Notes: generated by a model from the sequence alone, not told the origin. A stretch of 6,529 nt of DNA from Puniceicoccales bacterium (GCA_031259625.1 JAIRLG010000095.1:1-6529); one strand, 5' to 3'. Counted from the first letter of the stretch, positions 1 to 6,350 are shown. Made by a program: numbers and translations.

Positions 1-32
1 CGACTCCGGCGATGGACAACTCCGGCGATCCG
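1..32. repeat. 16-nt direct repeat, two units
   Basis: The string ACTCCGGCGAT occurs at 3-13 and again at 19-29, giving two adjacent units with a 16-nt period. The second unit is also the left arm of palindromic element A. The first copy therefore looks like a duplication of the element's outer arm, or the end of a larger array cut off by the window edge. The 16-nt period matches that of the array at 512-589, although the sequence differs. Confidence 0.6.
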
Positions 33-106
33 CGCTGGGCCTTAAGGCCCAGCGCCCGCTGCGCGGAGCGCAGCGGCAAAACTTAAAAGTTTTGGGATCG
101 CCGGAG
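20..106 (+). repeat. Palindromic cloverleaf element A
   Basis: Four nested or adjacent inverted repeats account for every base. The outer stem 20-31/95-106 is 12 bp (CTCCGGCGATCC with GGATCGCCGGAG). Inside it, hairpin 1 is 32-41/46-55 with loop TTAA, hairpin 2 is 56-64/68-76 with loop GGA, and hairpin 3 is 77-83/88-94 with an AT-rich loop. No mismatch and no unpaired junction base is needed, so the drawn structure is a perfect four-way junction. It shares this geometry, but no obvious sequence, with elements B and D. It lacks the 17-18 bp long arm that B and D carry. No coding potential is visible and the orientation is arbitrary. Function is unknown. It could act as single-stranded DNA, as extruded DNA or as RNA. 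Confidence 0.8.
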
Positions 107-122
107 GGGGGCCCGAGGAGGG

Positions 123-303
123 AAGCCTGGAAGGGAGTCTGGGAAAAGGCCTGAAGATACGAGGTAGAGGGCCCAGGGAAGAGGCTCTGAGGGGAAGCCA
201 GAAAGGAGGCCCAGAGGAAAAGCTTGGAGAGGAAGCGACGAAGGAGGTCTGAGGAGGAGGTTTGGGAGAAAAGGCAACGACGGAGGCCTGGGGCGAGGTC
301 TGG
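123..303. repeat. Degenerate 12-13-nt purine-rich tandem array
   Basis: A motif like GGCCTGAGGAAA recurs with unit starts at about 125, 137, 149, 171, 184, 197, 209, 222, 235, 247, 260, 274, 286 and 298. Most spacings are 12 or 13 nt, averaging about 12.4, with one irregular step between 149 and 171. The plus strand is almost entirely G and A apart from the CCT/TCT core. The period is not a multiple of three, and I see no codon structure, so I read it as non-coding although open frames cross it. It runs straight into the left arm of element C at 299, whose first bases continue the motif. Confidence 0.6.
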
Positions 304-520
304 CGCCTTTGGAGCCCTTTGGGCTCCTGGGGCCCGCTGTGCGGGCCTGCGCCCGAAGGGGATAGCGGGCTTGGAGCTGGATTTGCCCCTAGGGGGGTGG
401 ACTACGTCCACCCCCCTAGGGGCGGCCCGCATAGCGGGCCCGATTCCGGAGGAATCGAAAGCCAGCTCCACCCTCCCACCCCCCCAAAGCCCGCTCCCCC
501 TCGGGCGCAAAGGCGCCAGA
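299..520 (-). repeat. Large palindromic element C, carrying element B inside it
   Basis: The outer arms 299-310 and 509-520 are perfect 12-bp inverted repeats (TCTGGCGCCTTT with AAAGGCGCCAGA). Inside are two hairpins, each with a 7-bp stem and a 3-nt loop, at 311-327 (loop TTT) and 331-347 (loop TGT). A long arm follows: 348-356 pairs with 501-509 (base 509 can pair in only one of the two stems), 358-361 with 496-499, and 364-372 with 487-495. There is one mismatch at 357/500 and a 2-nt bulge at 362-363. Its tip holds element B (372-470) and a C-rich stretch, 471-486. Read on the minus strand, the order (long arm, GGCCCGC hairpin, second 7-bp hairpin) is that of elements B and D. The GGCCCGC/GCGGGCC hairpin is shared with B. 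It is probably an older element of the same kind that received another copy in its long-arm loop. Confidence 0.65.
372..470 (+). repeat. Palindromic cloverleaf element B
   Basis: The outer stem 372-384/458-470 has 13 positions with one A/G mismatch (381/461). It encloses three hairpins that abut exactly. The long arm 385-402/406-423 is 18 bp and perfect, with loop TAC. The second, 424-430/434-440, is 7 bp (GGCCCGC/GCGGGCC) with loop ATA. The third, 441-447/451-457, is 7 bp (CGATTCC/GGAATCG) with loop GGA. No base is left unpaired at the four-way junction. A diverged relative lies in inverted orientation at 6433-6529. B contains no reading frame of its own and sits in the long-arm tip of element C. 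It resembles a small non-autonomous palindromic element, but I recognise no named family. A Rho-independent terminator is unlikely because no T-run follows. Confidence 0.85.
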
Positions 521-589
521 CAAAACACCAGGCCCAAAGGGGGCGCTGAACCAAGAAGGCGTCAGGCAAAGAAGACGCCAGACCAAAGA
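512..589. repeat. 16-nt degenerate tandem array
   Basis: About five units with a rough consensus GGCGYCAGRCCAAAGA start at 512, 528 (a 14-nt unit), 542, 558 and 574. The last three keep an exact 16-nt step. The first unit overlaps the right arm of element C (509-520), so the array appears to extend from that arm. The period is not a multiple of three, which argues against coding. Bases 590-671, between the array and recD2, show a weak further echo of the unit and nothing else I can name. Confidence 0.6.
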
Positions 590-671
590 GAGACCGAGGG
601 GCAGCGTTCCTGTTTTGAGCTTTGGGATTGAAGAAGGCGGGCGGGAGCCCAGACTGACAGAAAATCCTCCC

Positions 672-2870
672 ATGTCCGTCGTCGTGCAGGGTAGTCTGGA
701 ACGCATTCTCTTCCGCTGTGAGGAAAATGCCTACATGGTCGGTCGGCTGCAGCCGTCGGGAACGACCCCAGGGGAGGCCGTCGTCTTCTGCGGCACTTTT
801 CCCAGCGTCCAGTGCGGCGAACGGCTCTCCCTGGAGGGGGAGTGGAAGGAACACCCCACCTACGGCCGTCGACTGGAGGTGAGGGCCTTCGAAGTCCAGC
901 CCCCGTCGGATCTGCACGGCCTCGAGCGCTACCTGGCGCACGGCTTTGCCAGCGGCATCGGCAAGTCCTACGCCGCGAGAATCGTCCAGCACTTCGGCCC
1001 CGAGACCTTCGAGGTGCTGTCCCAGGACATCGGCCGCCTGAGGGAGGTGCCGGGCATCGGGGCCCGGCGGGTGGCCCGGATACGCCGGGCCTGGGAGGAG
1101 CAGGCCCAGGTGCGCGACCTCTTCATCTTCCTCCAGAGCTACGAGATTTCCCAGTCGCTCTGCCAAAAGCTCCACAAGACCTACGGTGACCGGGCGCGCT
1201 CGGTGCTGGAAAAGGATCCCTACCGCGTCGCCCGCGAGGTCGCGGGCATCGGCTTCAAAACGGCCGACCGCATGGCCCGGAACTTGGGTATTCCGGATGA
1301 GGCCTCGGTGCGCCTGGAGGCCGGGCTCTTCCACAGCTTCGAGGTGGAGGAGATGCAGGGGCATACCTGCCTCGGGCGCGAGGCCCTGGTGCGCACGGCC
1401 CAGAATTTGCTGGGGGTTGAACCGGGGCTCATCGAGGCTCAGCTCGACCTCCTACGGCAGTACGGAAAAATCCACCTCCTGCCCAGCGGCCGCCTGCAGC
1501 TGGCCCATTTCAAGGTGGCCGAGGAGACCATTGCCTTCCTCCTGAAACGACTCCTGCAGAAAAAATCCCCCGCTCTGGGGCGCATCGACGGGGACGCGGC
1601 CGTGGCCTGGGCCCAGCGGCGGGAGGGCTTCGTCTTCGCCCAGGAGCAGCTGGCCGGCCTGCGCTCGGCGCTGACGAAAAAGGTCTCGGTTCTGACCGGG
1701 GGGCCCGGGACGGGCAAGACCACGCTGCTGCGCGCCCTGGTCACCATTCTACGGGCGAAGCACATCGCCGTCGCCCTGGCCGCCCCTACGGGCCGCGCGG
1801 CCCAGCGCCTGGCCGAGGCGACGGGCACTCCGGCCAAGACCATCCACAAGCTTCTGCAGTTCCGGACGGATACGGAGGAGCGCTGTTTCCGGCACGACGA
1901 GGGCTGCCCGCTGAGCGTGGACTACCTCATCGTGGATGAGACGAGCATGCTCGACACGCGCCTGGCCGCCTCGCTGCTGCGGGCGGTGCCGGAAAGCGCC
2001 TGCGTGCTCTTCGTCGGGGACAGCGACCAGTTGCCTTCGGTGGGGGCCGGCAATGTTCTCAGCGACCTGATGCGGTCCGGAATCCTGCCCGTCGTCCGCC
2101 TCCGGAAGGTCTTTCGCCAGGACGACGTGAGCTCCATCGTGCACGTGGCCCATGCCATCATCTCCGGCGATGCGAACCTGAGCGGGGTCAGTGCGGATCT
2201 GTCGGCCGTCCAGCCGAGGGACGATTTCCACTTTATCCTGGCGGACTCGCCCGAGGACTGCATCGAGAAGACGAAGCAGCTCTGCCTGCACTGCCTGCCG
2301 AGTTGGTACGACATCTGTCCGCGGCGGGACGTCCAGCTCCTGGTTCCCCTCTACAGGGGCAGTGTGGGCATCGACCGTTTCAACGAGATCTTCCAATCGC
2401 TCTACGCCCAGAAGGGCACACAGGTGCCCTGGATGCGCCTGCGCCTGGGAGACAAGGTGATCCAGACCCGCAACAATTACGAAAAGGGCATCTTCAACGG
2501 CGACCTCGGCTTTATCCGCGATCTACGGGCCTCGGAGAGGAAAGTCGTCGTGGATTTCGACGGGCAGGAGGTCGAACTGGGCGCGGCGGAGATCGGGGAT
2601 CTCTCGCTAGCCTATGCGATCAGCATTCACAAGTCACAGGGCAGCGAATTCCCCATCGTCGTGATGCCGCTGCTCTTCCAGCACTACGTCATGCTCCAGC
2701 GCAACCTGCTCTACACCGGCATTTCCCGCGGGCGCCACAAGGTCTTCCTCGTAGGGGACCCGAAGGCCTATGCGACGGCCGTTAGAAATCGAGGGAGCGT
2801 CCAGCGCTCGACGGGCCTGCGGGACCTCCTTCGCTCGATGGGCCTTCCGGCCGAAGGGCGTGAGTCATGA
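672..2870 (+). CDS. recD2: RecD2-type ATP-dependent 5'-3' DNA helicase
   Basis: The 732-residue protein has the full RecD2 layout: an N-terminal OB-like region (about 1-75), two helix-hairpin-helix motifs (VPGIGARR at 126, AGIGFKTADR at 191), then a superfamily 1B helicase core. Visible helicase motifs are Walker A GGPGTGKT (343-350), APTGRAAQRL (371-380), Walker B VDETSML (421-427), GDSDQLPSVGAG (449-460), SIHKSQGSEF (651-660) and YTGISRGRHK (681-690). The family unwinds DNA in repair and recombination without RecB or RecC, which are not seen here. I chose ATG at 672 because family members begin with this short strand (VVVQGSLERILFR). A TTG at 615 would add 19 residues without homology support. 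No clear ribosome binding site precedes either start. The 3' end overlaps ftsW on the other strand by 89 bp. Upstream lies only repeat DNA. Confidence 0.93.
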   Translation: MSVVVQGSLERILFRCEENAYMVGRLQPSGTTPGEAVVFCGTFPSVQCGERLSLEGEWKEHPTYGRRLEVRAFEVQPPSDLHGLERYLAHGFASGIGKSYAARIVQHFGPETFEVLSQDIGRLREVPGIGARRVARIRRAWEEQAQVRDLFIFLQSYEISQSLCQKLHKTYGDRARSVLEKDPYRVAREVAGIGFKTADRMARNLGIPDEASVRLEAGLFHSFEVEEMQGHTCLGREALVRTAQNLLGVEPGLIEAQLDLLRQYGKIHLLPSGRLQLAHFKVAEETIAFLLKRLLQKKSPALGRIDGDAAVAWAQRREGFVFAQEQLAGLRSALTKKVSVLTGGPGTGKTTLLRALVTILRAKHIAVALAAPTGRAAQRLAEATGTPAKTIHKLLQFRTDTEERCFRHDEGCPLSVDYLIVDETSMLDTRLAASLLRAVPESACVLFVGDSDQLPSVGAGNVLSDLMRSGILPVVRLRKVFRQDDVSSIVHVAHAIISGDANLSGVSADLSAVQPRDDFHFILADSPEDCIEKTKQLCLHCLPSWYDICPRRDVQLLVPLYRGSVGIDRFNEIFQSLYAQKGTQVPWMRLRLGDKVIQTRNNYEKGIFNGDLGFIRDLRASERKVVVDFDGQEVELGAAEIGDLSLAYAISIHKSQGSEFPIVVMPLLFQHYVMLQRNLLYTGISRGRHKVFLVGDPKAYATAVRNRGSVQRSTGLRDLLRSMGLPAEGRES
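2782..2870. other. Convergent coding overlap of recD2 and ftsW
   Basis: The last 89 bp of recD2 (plus) and of ftsW (minus) are the same DNA. The plus strand encodes the RecD2 tail ending PAEGRES. The minus strand encodes a Gly/Pro/Ser-rich FtsW tail (SSEGGPAGPSSAG) beyond the last membrane segment. Both stop codons are clean (TGA at 2868-2870; TAA read from 2784 to 2782). There is no room for an intergenic terminator, and the small hairpin at 2843-2857 has no T-run after it. Confidence 0.85.
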
Positions 2871-3945
2871 GCCCCAGCAGGGCGTAGACGGTGATGAGAT
2901 TGGAGCCTCCGTAGCTGAGGAAAGGGAGGGGAATGCCCTTGGTCGGGAAGCAGGCGGTGACGACTCCCATGTTGAGGATGGACTGGTAGATGATCAGGAA
3001 AATGGCCCCGTAGCCCAGGGTGCGGGCGAAGATGGATTCCTGCCGCCGTAGACCGGACAAGGCGCTCAGGAAAAGGAGCAGAAAGAGGCCAATGATGAGC
3101 ATCCCACCGATGCAGCCCAGCTCTTCGACCAGTACGGCGTAGATGAAATCCGTATGGGCTTCGGGCAGATAGGTGAGCTGCTGTCGCCCATGGCCGATGC
3201 CCCGTCCCCAGGGTCCGCCGGAGACAAAGGCGAGGATGGCCTGCCACAGCTGGTAGGAGCCGTCACTGCGATTTCCCTCCAGATCGAGAAAGGAGATGAT
3301 GCGCTTGAGCCGAGGGGGGTTGTGCCACACCAGCAGGGCGAAGAGGAGCAGGAAACCGGCGGCCGACAGGAGTAGATGCCTGATTTTGGCTCCACCCAGA
3401 AAGAGCAGGGTCACGGCTACGGCCAGGAGCAGGACGGCGGTGCCGTAATCCGGTTCGACCAGGACGAGGCCGGCCCAGGCCGAGCAGAAGAGGATGGGTT
3501 TGAAAAATCCCTTCCAGAAACTGTCCATCCACTCCGCATTTTTCTCGATGTAGTCGGCGAGCCAGAGGATGAGGGCGATCTTGGCCAATTCCGACACCTG
3601 GATGTGGAGGATGCAGTAAATCCAACGCCGCGAGCCGTTGACTTTGGTTCCCAGACCGGGAATCAGCACCGCCAGTAAAAGGCCGAGCGAAAGCCAGACC
3701 CAGAAGGGGAGGGATTTTCTCAGCTTTTCCGTTGGGGTGAGGGCCATCAGGCCGAAGGCGCCCAGGGCCAGGCCTGACCAGGCGAGCTGCTTAAGGGCGT
3801 AGTTCTCCGACCGGAGGAAGGACAGGCTGGCACTGGAAAGGATGACGAAGCCCGTGACGCTCAGGAGCAGCGCCAGCAGAACGCAGAAGCACTCCCTTTT
3901 CCTTTTTCTTAAAAAAGGACCGCCCGCGAGAGATTTAAAGCCCAT
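2782..3945 (-). CDS. ftsW: FtsW, septal peptidoglycan glycosyltransferase (SEDS family)
   Basis: This 387-residue polytopic membrane protein has about ten hydrophobic segments and a basic cytoplasmic N-terminus (RKRKRE at 13-18). SEDS hallmarks include NGSRRWI (103-109), SELAKIALILWLADYI (118-133), EPDYGTAVLLL (164-174), GRGIGHGRQQLTYLPEAHTD (247-266) and KGIPLPFLSYGGSN (336-349). Asp266 in EAHTDFI is the likely catalytic residue by family comparison. SEDS proteins polymerise lipid II into glycan strands in the cytoplasmic membrane. FtsW rather than RodA is preferred because of the murD neighbourhood. The start ATG lies 3 bp after the upstream stop codon (TAG GGA ATG), which suggests translational coupling. 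The only SD-like bases, AGGGA, touch the ATG. The C-terminal tail, about residues 365-387, is low-complexity and lies in the overlap with recD2. murG does not follow. Confidence 0.93.
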   Translation of the reverse strand: MGFKSLAGGPFLRKRKRECFCVLLALLLSVTGFVILSSASLSFLRSENYALKQLAWSGLALGAFGLMALTPTEKLRKSLPFWVWLSLGLLLAVLIPGLGTKVNGSRRWIYCILHIQVSELAKIALILWLADYIEKNAEWMDSFWKGFFKPILFCSAWAGLVLVEPDYGTAVLLLAVAVTLLFLGGAKIRHLLLSAAGFLLLFALLVWHNPPRLKRIISFLDLEGNRSDGSYQLWQAILAFVSGGPWGRGIGHGRQQLTYLPEAHTDFIYAVLVEELGCIGGMLIIGLFLLLFLSALSGLRRQESIFARTLGYGAIFLIIYQSILNMGVVTACFPTKGIPLPFLSYGGSNLITVYALLGLMTHALRPEGPSSEGGPAGPSSAGRSLDF

Positions 3946-3948
3946 TCC

Positions 3949-4986
3949 CTAGGGTTGAACCTGCACGACCGGAATTGCGTCGATGTCCTCCTTGAAGAAA
4001 TCGGGGTCTTCCATGAGCTTGGCGTAGGGGGATTGGGACGCACGGGAGGCCCCACCGCCCGGCGCCGCCGGCGTGCCGCTTACCGCCATGGGGGCTTGGG
4101 TCGTCTCCGTGAAGGTCGTCTCCGCCGAAGGGCTGGCCGGATGGATGAGGATCTTCTGCCCGATCTGGAGATTTTTTGGATTGCTGATGTGGTTGAGTTC
4201 CTGCAGCTCGGAAAAGGTCGTGCCGGTCTTCTTGGCGATGGAGAAGAGGGAATCGCCCCGCTGGACGATGTAAATCCCGTTGGCATCGCTGTAGGCCTGG
4301 GTCAGGGGCGCAGTGTTTCTATTTTTGGGGGATTCTGTCTTTTCGGCCGTACGGGCTGCCGCCGTCTCCGCCGGGCTCGGGATCTTCAGCACCTTCCCGA
4401 CCAGGATGCGGTCGTTCCGGAGATGATTGACACTCCGGAGGGCGGCCACCGTCGTGCCGTGGCGCCGGGCGATTTTGAAGAGCGTGTCCCCCGGCCGGAC
4501 CGTGTACTTCCCGTCGACGGCCAGCGCCTCGAGGGCGTCGGCCTGAATGCCCGGGAGGATGATCCTCTGGCCCGGGTAGATGGGTACACCCTTATCCAGA
4601 TGGTTCTCTTCGATGAGCTCCTGCAGGGAGAGCTTGAAACGGCGCGCGATGCCGCAGAGCGTATCTCCCTTTTGGACGACGTAGTCCGTCTGGGGCCTGA
4701 CGATTTTCGGCTCCGGTGCCGGTGGGGCGATCTCCTCCCGGGGCTCCGGCTCCGGATAGTACCAGATGGGACGTAGGGGCTCTGCGCGCACGGCGGGGGC
4801 CGGAGCGGAAACCACCAGGGTCGAGGGGGCCGTGGCACCCGTCGCCGGCGGAAGCGTGTCCTCCGGCCGGGGCCCTTTTCCCTGCGAACTGAACGGCATC
4901 TGCAGGGTATCGCATCCGCCCAGGCTCAAGAGAAGCAGCAGGACGGAGCCCCGTCTGAACGAACGATAAGGCGCAAAAGACTTCAT
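3949..4986 (-). CDS. Three-LysM peptidoglycan-binding lipoprotein
   Basis: The 345-residue protein begins with a lipoprotein signal peptide: basic residues, the hydrophobic run VLLLLLSLGG, then the lipobox LGGC with Cys25 as the lipid site. A Pro/Ala/Glu-rich linker (about 35-100, with YYPEPEPREE) precedes three LysM domains at about 101-145 (VVQKGDTLCGIARRF), 160-203 (VRPGDTLFKIARRH) and 237-283 (VQRGDSLFSIAKKTG). The acidic C-terminus shows no catalytic domain: no M23 peptidase, NlpC/P60 or amidase motif. LysM binds GlcNAc-containing glycan, so an envelope-anchored structural or regulatory role at the cell wall is likely. Position between murD and ftsW suggests a link to division, which is inference. 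The start ATG at 4986 is set by the signal peptide. No Shine-Dalgarno precedes it, only a T-rich leader. The gap from murD is 57 bp. There is no standard gene symbol. Confidence 0.88.
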   Translation of the reverse strand: MKSFAPYRSFRRGSVLLLLLSLGGCDTLQMPFSSQGKGPRPEDTLPPATGATAPSTLVVSAPAPAVRAEPLRPIWYYPEPEPREEIAPPAPEPKIVRPQTDYVVQKGDTLCGIARRFKLSLQELIEENHLDKGVPIYPGQRIILPGIQADALEALAVDGKYTVRPGDTLFKIARRHGTTVAALRSVNHLRNDRILVGKVLKIPSPAETAAARTAEKTESPKNRNTAPLTQAYSDANGIYIVQRGDSLFSIAKKTGTTFSELQELNHISNPKNLQIGQKILIHPASPSAETTFTETTQAPMAVSGTPAAPGGGASRASQSPYAKLMEDPDFFKEDIDAIPVVQVQP

Positions 4987-5043
4987 TGGAAACTCAAAAA
5001 AAGATGATGGAGGAACATCGGAAGCAGTTAATCCAAAGAGCTT

Positions 5044-6324
5044 TCATGACAAACCTAAAATGAGTTTTTCAAATGTTTTTCCGCGCTCCGCGAAATTCTT
5101 GAACTGGTCGAAGCTCGGATAGCCCGGGCTGAAGAGGACGGTGTCGCCCCGTGGCTCGAGTAAGGGATGGGCCGTGACCCCTTGCAGGGCCCGTTCGAGG
5201 GTTCCGGAAAGAGTGGCCGCCACGCCCCTCTTCTGCAGGAAAGGGTGGAGCACGGCGCCCTCCTCGCCGATGAGGAAGGCATGGGCGACATGGAGACGGA
5301 TCTCCCGCAGAAAGGCCTCCTTGGGCTCCCCCTTATCCCGCCCGCCTCCGATCCAGAGGATGGGCGATGGGAACTGGTGGAAGGCGGCGATGGTGGAGGC
5401 GAAAGTGGTCGACTTGGCATCGTTCCAGAAAGTTCTCTTGTCCCGAGTGAGCAGGCGCTGGAGCCGATAGGGTAGGGGCCGAAAGCTGCGGGCGGCCCGC
5501 CATAGGGCCTCGGTGGGCAGGGACTGCTGCCGCCAGAAGGCCTGGATGAGGGCGATGTTCTCCCGCTGCGGGGCGAGTTCGAAGACGGTTTTCCGCCAGC
5601 GCGGGTCCTCCCGTACGGGCGGGCAGATCTGGGTGAAATCCGGCAGGGCGCGGCGGAATTTCCGCGCGTGCCGGGCCACGCTCTCGCCGCAGAAGAACTG
5701 CGGAGTTTCCAGGGCGGAGAGCAGGTGGTATTTGGCCGAGAAGTAGCGCCGCAGGCTGCCGTGCTCCGAGAGGTGATTGGGCGCGAAATTCGTCCAGAGA
5801 AGTGCCTGCAGCGGCGTGCTCCGCATGTGCTCCGCCTGGGTCGAGCTGATCTCACAGACGACCCAGTCCTCCTCGGTCGGTGGACATTCGGAGGCGAGAA
5901 GCTCCGAAAGGGCCTGGCCGATGTTGCCCGCCGTGAAGCTGCGCCGGTCCAGGGATCGGAGAGCGTGGGCCAGGAAGGCGACGGTGGTGGTCTTGCCATT
6001 GGTGCCCGTGACCCCCAGCAGCTTGGCCCGTGTGAAGCGCGAGGCGAAGTCGAACTCCTGAAGGCATCGGCAGCCGGATCTTTCGGCCATCTGTACCCAG
6101 GGGTGTTGGGAGAGGAAGCTCGGGCTGCAGAGGATCAGGCGGTGCCGCCGGGCCCGTTCCTCGTCGAAGGGAAGCGCCAGCGAGGGATTTTGGTCGTAGA
6201 GCTCGTAGGGAATGGCGTGGTGATTGAGGAACTGGACGATGCCCCTCGCCGTCACGCCGGCGCCGAAGATGCCGATGGGGCGGCCATCGGAAATTTGAAC
6301 CAGGCTCTCTCTTTCGTTCGACAT
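5044..6324 (-). CDS. murD: MurD, UDP-MurNAc-L-alanine:D-glutamate ligase
   Basis: The 426-residue protein is close to the usual length of about 440. It has three Mur-ligase parts: an N-terminal Rossmann-like domain (IGIFGAGVTARGI, 17-29), the ATPase domain with P-loop GVTGTNGKTT (104-113), and a C-terminal domain with IGGGRDKG (325-332) and SFDQFKNFAERG (404-415). Lys198 in YFSAKYHLL is the likely carbamylated lysine. The cytosolic enzyme adds D-glutamate to UDP-MurNAc-L-Ala using ATP. Several signature sites deviate from common MurD: EISSTQAE (usually ELSSFQLE), NHLSEH (DHLDRH), PLPYRLQ (GLPHRLE) and NDAKSTT (NDSKATN). It is still plainly this family, and murD rather than another mur ligase fits size, C-terminus and context. 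I chose ATG at 6324, which places the GAG loop near residue 21. A TTG at 6378 would add 18 residues. No Shine-Dalgarno is visible. Confidence 0.9.
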   Translation of the reverse strand: MSNERESLVQISDGRPIGIFGAGVTARGIVQFLNHHAIPYELYDQNPSLALPFDEERARRHRLILCSPSFLSQHPWVQMAERSGCRCLQEFDFASRFTRAKLLGVTGTNGKTTTVAFLAHALRSLDRRSFTAGNIGQALSELLASECPPTEEDWVVCEISSTQAEHMRSTPLQALLWTNFAPNHLSEHGSLRRYFSAKYHLLSALETPQFFCGESVARHARKFRRALPDFTQICPPVREDPRWRKTVFELAPQRENIALIQAFWRQQSLPTEALWRAARSFRPLPYRLQRLLTRDKRTFWNDAKSTTFASTIAAFHQFPSPILWIGGGRDKGEPKEAFLREIRLHVAHAFLIGEEGAVLHPFLQKRGVAATLSGTLERALQGVTAHPLLEPRGDTVLFSPGYPSFDQFKNFAERGKTFEKLILGLS

Positions 6325-6350
6325 GGCACCGGAGGCAGTTTTCTGTCTAT

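Noticed and set aside
385..423. The 18-bp arm of element B as a Rho-independent terminator
   Set aside because: No T-run follows, no gene ends nearby, and the arm is an integral part of a larger closed structure.
372..470. Cloverleaf fold of B (and of A and D) as a tRNA
   Set aside because: Arm lengths, 3-nt loops, length near 90-100 nt, and absence of a T-loop motif or acceptor end do not fit any tRNA.
224..631. Open frames crossing the left intergenic region, for example a plus-strand frame of 135 residues starting at 224
   Set aside because: They read through palindromes and tandem arrays whose periods are not multiples of three, give Arg/Gly/Pro-rich low-complexity peptides, and resemble no family I know.
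639..650. GGGC/GCCC hairpin before recD2
   Set aside because: A 4-bp stem in GC-rich DNA is expected by chance, and nothing around it suggests regulation.
615..671. TTG at 615 as the recD2 start
   Set aside because: It would add 19 residues not expected at a RecD2 N-terminus. ATG at 672 begins directly at the conserved first strand.
1..671. CRISPR array
   Set aside because: Repeats are 12-16 nt, degenerate and directly adjacent, without unique spacers, and no cas gene is present.
402..1364. A 320-residue minus-strand open frame
   Set aside because: It lies mostly opposite recD2, which has all its helicase motifs, and starts inside the recD2 coding region. It is a shadow frame of GC-rich DNA.
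2843..2857. Hairpin CCTTC/GAAGG near the end of recD2 as a terminator
   Set aside because: The stem is only 5 bp, lies in coding sequence of both genes, and no T-run follows on either strand.
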